Assembly: GCF_007988885.1 (NCBI RefSeq) | Contig: NZ_BJUZ01000001.1 | Span: 1,240,001 to 1,304,000, forward strand | Direction: 5' to 3' | Length of the DNA stretch: 64,000 nt | Origin: Gluconobacter wancherniae NBRC 103581 | GTDB lineage: Bacteria > Pseudomonadota > Alphaproteobacteria > Acetobacterales > Acetobacteraceae | Shown: one piece after another, positions 59,094 to 64,000 of the stretch | Layout of the letters: each line of letters starts with the position of its first letter | Position numbering within the stretch: position 1 is the first letter of the stretch | Made by a program: the position numbers and the translations under genes | Notes under the pieces: generated by a model | What the model saw: only the letters and a program-made list of their open reading frames with translations | The model's database searches: none | Told to the model about the DNA's origin: nothing

Positions 59094-59966
59094 ATGATGT
59101 CACTCAAAAACCTCCTCCTCGTCTCGTTGGCCGTAGCGCTCCCCTCTGTCTCGGCAGGGCGAGCGTCTACTCTCTCGCCCCTTCCTGCCTCCTGCTTTTC
59201 CTACAGCTTTGGGAGCAGTCACCCCTCAGCACATGGGCTCACGGGTACGAAGCTGCATGCGACACTGCCGGGAACAGAAGTTTCTCTCGACGTGCAGAGC
59301 GTGTCTCTCAACGACAACAAGTCAAAGATCGATGCCGGCACGCTGGAACGCTTCAACGCGGCTGCGGCGTTTGCTGCACTCACGGCGTTTCATGGGGGGC
59401 TGACACCGGCCTGCCACGGCCAGAGCACGATTGTCGGAACATCGGATATTCAGGGCAGCTCTCCTGAAGGAACATGGAGCTCGGTCCGCCTCCAGAAAGC
59501 GGACGGCCATGACCTCACAATCCGCAGCGCGCATATCGAGACTGTCGAAACAGACCCCGATCTGCGCGTACGCCTTGTTGGCACGGGTATCCACGCATCA
59601 AAGCAGCCTCTCGCACCGAGCACCTTTACAACGGACCTGACAGTTCAGGGGAGCGAGAGCGCGGCTCAGCAGATTTCGATTAATTCACTGCATGCAGTCG
59701 TCGATACGAGCACGATTGATGGCCACGGCATCATCCAGCCCGGTACATCCGCCGCAACATCTACAGCAGACGTCCATATCTCGATCACCGACATCGCCGG
59801 CCTGATCCAGAATGTTCAGCAGACTGCCCCCGCAAAGGTGACAACAGCCCTGACGATTGCCCGTCTGATGGGACATAACAACGGCAATTCAACGACCTGG
59901 GATGTACAGCTTCAGGGCGGCGTAGTGACGGTAAATCGCGTACCACTCCCGATTCCCGTCCACTGA
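59094..59966 (+). CDS. Secreted protein of unknown function (DUF2125-like)
   Basis: 290-residue protein with a signal peptide (MMSLKNLLLVSLAVALPSVSAG). The mature part is Ser/Thr/Ala-rich with many short strands, and closes with TTWDVQLQGGVVTVNRVPLPIPVH, which resembles DUF2125/AsmA-like periplasmic proteins in form; I do not claim the family firmly. It contains two Cys residues (ASCFSYSF and PACHG). It follows the alpha-E gene on the same strand by 61 bases, so it may be part of the same system. Alternative start ATG 59082. Confidence 0.6.
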   Translation: MMSLKNLLLVSLAVALPSVSAGRASTLSPLPASCFSYSFGSSHPSAHGLTGTKLHATLPGTEVSLDVQSVSLNDNKSKIDAGTLERFNAAAAFAALTAFHGGLTPACHGQSTIVGTSDIQGSSPEGTWSSVRLQKADGHDLTIRSAHIETVETDPDLRVRLVGTGIHASKQPLAPSTFTTDLTVQGSESAAQQISINSLHAVVDTSTIDGHGIIQPGTSAATSTADVHISITDIAGLIQNVQQTAPAKVTTALTIARLMGHNNGNSTTWDVQLQGGVVTVNRVPLPIPVH

Positions 59967-59970
59967 AAAC

Positions 59971-59993
59971 CCTCCCGGAATAACTCCGGGAGG
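59971..59993. terminator. Hairpin between the secreted-protein gene and mfd
   Basis: CCTCCCGGA and TCCGGGAGG form a nine-base-pair stem with a five-base loop. On the minus strand it is followed by GTTTTC, so it ends mfd transcription; on the plus strand the T-run is missing, and it would work weakly for the secreted-protein gene. Confidence 0.7.
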
Positions 59994-60000
59994 TCACTTC

Positions 60001-63000
60001 TCATGAAGGCTCGCTCACCTTACGAACCAGCTTGCACATCGCGGAAACCGCTTTTTTCGCAAACGTGATACGCGTGGCGTTCGTCATTTCCCGGATGATC
60101 GCCACCTTATGATCCGGACGGATCTTGACGCCTGAATCCTTGTGCCGCGTGGTCCAGTCAATTAGGCCAGCCGGATTGGCGAAGCGGTTCTTGCGGAACT
60201 GAATCACCATCCCCTTCGGCCCAGCTTCCAGACGCTCCACTCCGGCTTCACGGCAGAGCCGCTTGATAATCACGACATCAAGAAGATTTTCCACTTCACC
60301 CGGAACTGCACCGAACCGATCCACAAGTTCAACGCGCATGGCATCAACTTCCGCCTCACCGTTGAGACCTGCGATCCGGCGGTACAGACCCAGCCTTACT
60401 GGAAGATCAGGAACATATTTTTCCGGAATGAGAACAGGCAGACCAAGAATAATGTTGGGTGTCCAGCTATCTTCTTCTTCCGCTTTGCGTCCACGTTCAC
60501 GGCGCATTTCAATCACGGCATCTTCCAGCATCTGCTGGTAAAGCTCGATACCAACTTCTTTGATATGACCGGACTGCTCATCGCCCAGCAGATTGCCTGC
60601 TCCGCGCAGATCCAGATCATGGGAAGCTAGCGTGAACCCAGCCCCCAGAGAATCAAGCGTCTGCATGATTTCCAGGCGCTTTTCCGATGCTGTGGAAAGC
60701 GTACGCGTCTGCGGCCAGGTCAGATAAGCGTATCCGCGCTGCTTTCCACGCCCCACGCGCCCGCGAAGCTGGTAAAGCTGCCCCAGACCGAACATATCCG
60801 CACGATGGATAATGAGCGTGTTCACACTCGGCATATCCAGCCCACTTTCCACAATATTCGTGGACAGCAGCACATCATATTTGCCGTCCGCAAATTCCGT
60901 CATCACGCGTTCCAGCTCAGTTGGTGTCAGGCGGCCATGGGCCTGAACCGTCTTGGCGTCTGGAACAATCTCGCGCAGACGTTCGGCCATGCGATCCATA
61001 TCCGCCAGACGCGGCACAACACAGAAAATCTGCCCTCCACGGAAACGCTCACGCTGAATGGCCTCGCGAATCATCACGCTGTCAAACGGAGTGATGAAGG
61101 TACGCACTGCCAGACGATCCGTCGGCGGTGTCGCAATAAGGCTCATCTCCCGCACGCCAGAGAGCGAGAGCTGCAACGTGCGCGGCAACGGCGTGGCAGA
61201 AAGCGTCAGAACGTGCACATCCTCGCGCAGTGCCTTCAGCTTTTCCTTATGCCCGACGCCGAAATGCTGCTCTTCATCGATAATCAGAAGACCCAGATTG
61301 TCGAAGGCGATCGTCTTCGCCAACAGGGCATGTGTGCCAACGATAATATCAATGGTACCATCAGCGAGCCCTTCACGAACTTTGGTAGCCTCTTTCGGCG
61401 TCACCATGCGTGAAAGCTGCGCCACCTTGACCGGCAGCCCCTCAAATCGTGCCGTAAACCCACGGAAATGCTGACGCGCGAGCAATGTCGTGGGCACAAC
61501 AACAGCCACCTGGGTTCCAGAAAGAGCCGCAACGAAAGCGGCCCTCAGCGCGACTTCTGTTTTTCCGAAACCGACATCACCACATACCAGCCGGTCCATT
61601 GGGCGTCCGGCACTCATGTCTTCAAGCACATCCGCAATCGCGCGGGACTGATCTTCCGTCTCCACAAACGGGAAACGTGCGCAAAACTCGTCCCACAGCC
61701 CCTCAGCCGGAGCCAGAGACGGCGCTTCTTTCATGGCACGTGCGGCAGCCGTCCGGATCAATTCACCCGCCATAACGCGGATCCGAGACTTCATCTTGGC
61801 TTTGCGCGCCTGCCAGGCCGTTCCACCAAGCTTGTCGAGTGCTACACCAGATTGCTCGGAGCCAAAGCGGCTGAGCAGTTCAATGTTTTCGACTGGCAGA
61901 AGGAGTCGCTGTTCACCATCGTAGAGGATGGCGAGATAATCATGCACGACCCGGCCTTCTGTAACCGTTTCAAGGCCCACATAGCGCCCGATGCCATAAT
62001 CCTCATGCACAACGAGATCGCCATCAGCAATTTCGCCCACCTGAGAAATGAAGTGTTCGGCTTTCTTGCGGCGGCGGGGCGGCCTGGAAATGCGCTCCCC
62101 CAGCAGATCCTGCTCAGACACGAATGACAGCCGCTCAGCGACGAATCCCCGCTCAAGACCCAGAACAAGGAGCCCGACAACGCCCCGTTCCATGCCTGCA
62201 GCAGAGGGCCAGTCGTCATAGAGTTCGACGGCGATACCGTGTTCCTGCAGCAGATGTGAAATGCGCTCACGCGACCCACGACTCCACGCCGTTACATACG
62301 TACGACGCCCAGACTGTGCCCAGTTCTTGACCTGCACGCCGAAGGCTTCGAACATCCCTTCACGTGAGCCATCCCGCGCCCTGGCAAACAAGGGCCCGGG
62401 CCTATTGCCCGCATCAATCCCGATTGACGTATCGGGTTTGGCAAATGTGTTCAGCACAACAGATGGCACATCGGCCAGCATGGCGTCCCAGCTATGACGA
62501 TCCAGATACAGCCGATGCGGTGGTAGCGCACGGTAGGGCATTTCGCCGTCGCGGGTGGGTGCACGCCGGGCCTGATAATGATCAGCGATCATCTCCAGGC
62601 GGGCCTTCAGGATATCGGGCACCTGCGCGTCAAAGCTGATTGCAGCGTTTGGCAGGTAGTCCAGCAGCGTTTCCATCTGCATGCCGTCGCCGTCATGAAA
62701 CAGTGGAAGGTAATGCTCGAGCCCCGGATAACGCCGCCCATCCGATACATTTTCGTAAATCGTGTCTGACGCTGCGGCCGGTCCAAAGGTGTCACGCCAC
62801 CCGGTCCGAAAGCGACTGATGCTCTGCGGACCTAGCGCAAATTCGGATACCGGCCGCAGTTCAAAGCGTGCCAGTTTTTCAGTCGAACGCTGGGTCGTGA
62901 CATCAAATGCGCGGATATTTTCGACTTCATCACCGAACAGATCCAGACGGATCGGATCGCTTTCTCCGGCTGGGAAAAGATCGAAAATTCCACCCCGTGT

Positions 63001-63528
63001 CGCGAATTCGCCTGCCTCCATCACGGTATCGACGCGATTATAACCATTGGCCACAAGCATCTCGATCAGCATGGACTGATCCAGCGCCTCTCCGACGCAG
63101 ACACTGATTGATTGTCCACGAAAAGCAGCTCGCGGCGGGACGCGCTGCACAAGGCTATGAACAGTGGTGAGTACGATCCGCCGTGCCTTCGTTGGCTCCA
63201 GCAGCCTTGTGAGCGTACCGACTCTCTCGGCTACGAGAGCTGTATTGGGCGAAACACGATCATAGGGCAGGCAGTCCCAGGCCGGCAGACGCAGAACATC
63301 AACCTCCGGCGCAAGATACGCCAGCATGTCCGCGACAGAGGCGACAGCCGCGTCGTCACGCGCGACATGCAGCAAAATCCCCTCGTGCTCAGCCAGACGC
63401 TGCCGCAGGAGGAGCGCCACACTGCCCTCCGGAACACCCCAAACAGTAGGACCAAGAACCGGGCGATCAGGGGCATCCATGGTGGAGGTCTGATTGCCAG
63501 CGAGCGATGTGGTTTCGTTTTGTTCCAT
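60001..63528 (-). CDS. mfd: Transcription-repair coupling factor
   Basis: 1175-residue DNA translocase that removes stalled RNA polymerase and recruits UvrA. The UvrB-like N-terminal part has LPAWDCLPYDRVSPNTALVAERV. The RNA-polymerase-interacting domain follows (QVGEIADGDLVVHEDYGIGRYVGLETVTEGRVVHDYL). The RecG-like helicase has Walker A CGDVGFGKTEVALRAAF, DEEQHFGVGHKEKLK, LSATPLPRTLQLSLSG, and QLRGRVGRGKQRGYAYL. The C-terminal TRCF domain (SGHIKEVGIELYQQMLEDAV) follows. The length is normal. It is divergent from recG. Confidence 0.96.
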   Translation of the reverse strand: MEQNETTSLAGNQTSTMDAPDRPVLGPTVWGVPEGSVALLLRQRLAEHEGILLHVARDDAAVASVADMLAYLAPEVDVLRLPAWDCLPYDRVSPNTALVAERVGTLTRLLEPTKARRIVLTTVHSLVQRVPPRAAFRGQSISVCVGEALDQSMLIEMLVANGYNRVDTVMEAGEFATRGGIFDLFPAGESDPIRLDLFGDEVENIRAFDVTTQRSTEKLARFELRPVSEFALGPQSISRFRTGWRDTFGPAAASDTIYENVSDGRRYPGLEHYLPLFHDGDGMQMETLLDYLPNAAISFDAQVPDILKARLEMIADHYQARRAPTRDGEMPYRALPPHRLYLDRHSWDAMLADVPSVVLNTFAKPDTSIGIDAGNRPGPLFARARDGSREGMFEAFGVQVKNWAQSGRRTYVTAWSRGSRERISHLLQEHGIAVELYDDWPSAAGMERGVVGLLVLGLERGFVAERLSFVSEQDLLGERISRPPRRRKKAEHFISQVGEIADGDLVVHEDYGIGRYVGLETVTEGRVVHDYLAILYDGEQRLLLPVENIELLSRFGSEQSGVALDKLGGTAWQARKAKMKSRIRVMAGELIRTAAARAMKEAPSLAPAEGLWDEFCARFPFVETEDQSRAIADVLEDMSAGRPMDRLVCGDVGFGKTEVALRAAFVAALSGTQVAVVVPTTLLARQHFRGFTARFEGLPVKVAQLSRMVTPKEATKVREGLADGTIDIIVGTHALLAKTIAFDNLGLLIIDEEQHFGVGHKEKLKALREDVHVLTLSATPLPRTLQLSLSGVREMSLIATPPTDRLAVRTFITPFDSVMIREAIQRERFRGGQIFCVVPRLADMDRMAERLREIVPDAKTVQAHGRLTPTELERVMTEFADGKYDVLLSTNIVESGLDMPSVNTLIIHRADMFGLGQLYQLRGRVGRGKQRGYAYLTWPQTRTLSTASEKRLEIMQTLDSLGAGFTLASHDLDLRGAGNLLGDEQSGHIKEVGIELYQQMLEDAVIEMRRERGRKAEEEDSWTPNIILGLPVLIPEKYVPDLPVRLGLYRRIAGLNGEAEVDAMRVELVDRFGAVPGEVENLLDVVIIKRLCREAGVERLEAGPKGMVIQFRKNRFANPAGLIDWTTRHKDSGVKIRPDHKVAIIREMTNATRITFAKKAVSAMCKLVRKVSEPS

Positions 63529-63601
63529 TGTGCTGATACCCTATACCGTCCGATCCACGCCCTGTCAGCCCGAAGGATCCTTGGGGAACACCTTAAGAGC
63601 A

Positions 63602-64000
63602 ATGTCGTCCAGCCTTACGTCTCACGAACTCGCCCCACTACTTGCCCCTCTGACGTCCCTTCCGGGTGTCGGCCCGCGGCATGCAACCCTTCTGGAGAAG
63701 ATCTCCGGTGGGCGGCGGGTTCTGGATCTGCTGTTCACGCTCCCGGAGCGGATCGTGGACCGCAGACCGCTGCGTTCAATCTCGCAGGCGGAGAAAATTG
63801 CTCCTGGAGAAATTCTTACGGCGCGCGTGCGTGTCCTGTCCATCAGGCGTGCAACGCGACCGGGGCAGCCCAGCATCATCCGTACGGAAGACGATACTGG
63901 AACTCTCGACCTGGTTTTCTTCCAGACACGCAACATGCCCGCACCAGTCAAAGGCGCGGAACTGATCGTCTCCGGTAAAACCGGCTGGTTTCAGGGGGCC
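63602..64000 (+). CDS. recG: ATP-dependent DNA helicase RecG, N-terminal part
   Basis: Branch-migration helicase that processes stalled forks. Only 133 codons are in the window. The translation reads MSSSLTSHELAPLLAPLTSL, then PGVGPRHATLLEKI, LDLLFTLPERIVDRR, APGEILTARVRVLSIRRATR, and DDTGTLDLVFF, the wedge-domain OB-fold start of RecG. The frame remains open to the window end. An AAGAG stretch precedes ATG 63602. It is 73 bases from mfd, divergent. Confidence 0.9.
   Translation, partial: MSSSLTSHELAPLLAPLTSLPGVGPRHATLLEKISGGRRVLDLLFTLPERIVDRRPLRSISQAEKIAPGEILTARVRVLSIRRATRPGQPSIIRTEDDTGTLDLVFFQTRNMPAPVKGAELIVSGKTGWFQGA

Overview
The window looks like ordinary chromosome of an alphaproteobacterium, most probably an acetic acid bacterium (Acetobacteraceae, in the Acetobacter/Gluconobacter/Asaia neighbourhood). 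Seen directly: densely packed genes with 1-4 base stop/start overlaps, moderately GC-rich coding sequence, and alphaproteobacterial hallmarks such as a DUF4167 protein beside prmC/prfA, a bolA-dnaJ-cobS-cobT block, and a ThiO-type thiamine operon. The family assignment is inference from gene content; no 16S rRNA is present. I see no prophage, insertion sequence, CRISPR array, rRNA or broken gene.

Layout. 1-5300 (+): the 3' part of gyrB, an exported DUF3108 protein, and glmU-glmS for UDP-GlcNAc synthesis. 5384-8344 (+): a YdiJ-type FAD/Fe-S dehydrogenase. 8401-11010 (+): thiO-thiS-thiG-thiE, making the thiazole of thiamine. 11104-15605: a CPA1 antiporter with a C-terminal cyclic-nucleotide-binding-like domain, a convergent POT peptide transporter, and a regulatory region with four TGGC-N5-GCCA palindromes ahead of a porin (15606-17231). 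17275-25126 (-): one long operon, mltB-like transglycosylase, rlpA-like, D,D-carboxypeptidase, tmk, holB, metG, tatD, MBL hydrolase, joining cell-wall remodelling to replication and translation genes. 25272-29953: a DedA protein, an ATP-grasp ligase, an MlaD-like lipid-transport domain protein (-), uppP and an amino acid permease.

29957-33388: a lipoprotein and MscS channel (-), elongator tRNA-Met (+), a glycosyltransferase (+) and DUF4167 (-). 33643-42143 (-): lysC, a nitronate monooxygenase-like enzyme, a RodZ-like protein, ispG, hisS, prfA, then (interrupted by one small opposite-strand secreted-protein gene) prmC. 42325-48538: ubiG (+), a Tat-exported lactonase-fold protein (-), and the operon galU, phosphohexomutase, DUF3553, comF-like, grxC, DUF2147 (-). 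48745-59966: tRNA-Leu(GAG), lipB, a LolA-like lipoprotein, bolA, a J-domain protein, cobS, cobT, a PLP decarboxylase, an isolated flagellar-type DUF1217 protein, then a circularly permuted ATP-grasp / alpha-E pair with a secreted partner. 60001-64000: mfd (-) and the 5' part of recG (+), divergent.

The most interesting unexplained items are the ATP-grasp/alpha-E/secreted-protein cluster, the four-site palindrome array at the POT transporter/porin divergence, the near-identical translation-initiation regions of thiO and thiS, the SOS1-like antiporter, and an RlpA homologue that appears to have lost its catalytic residues.
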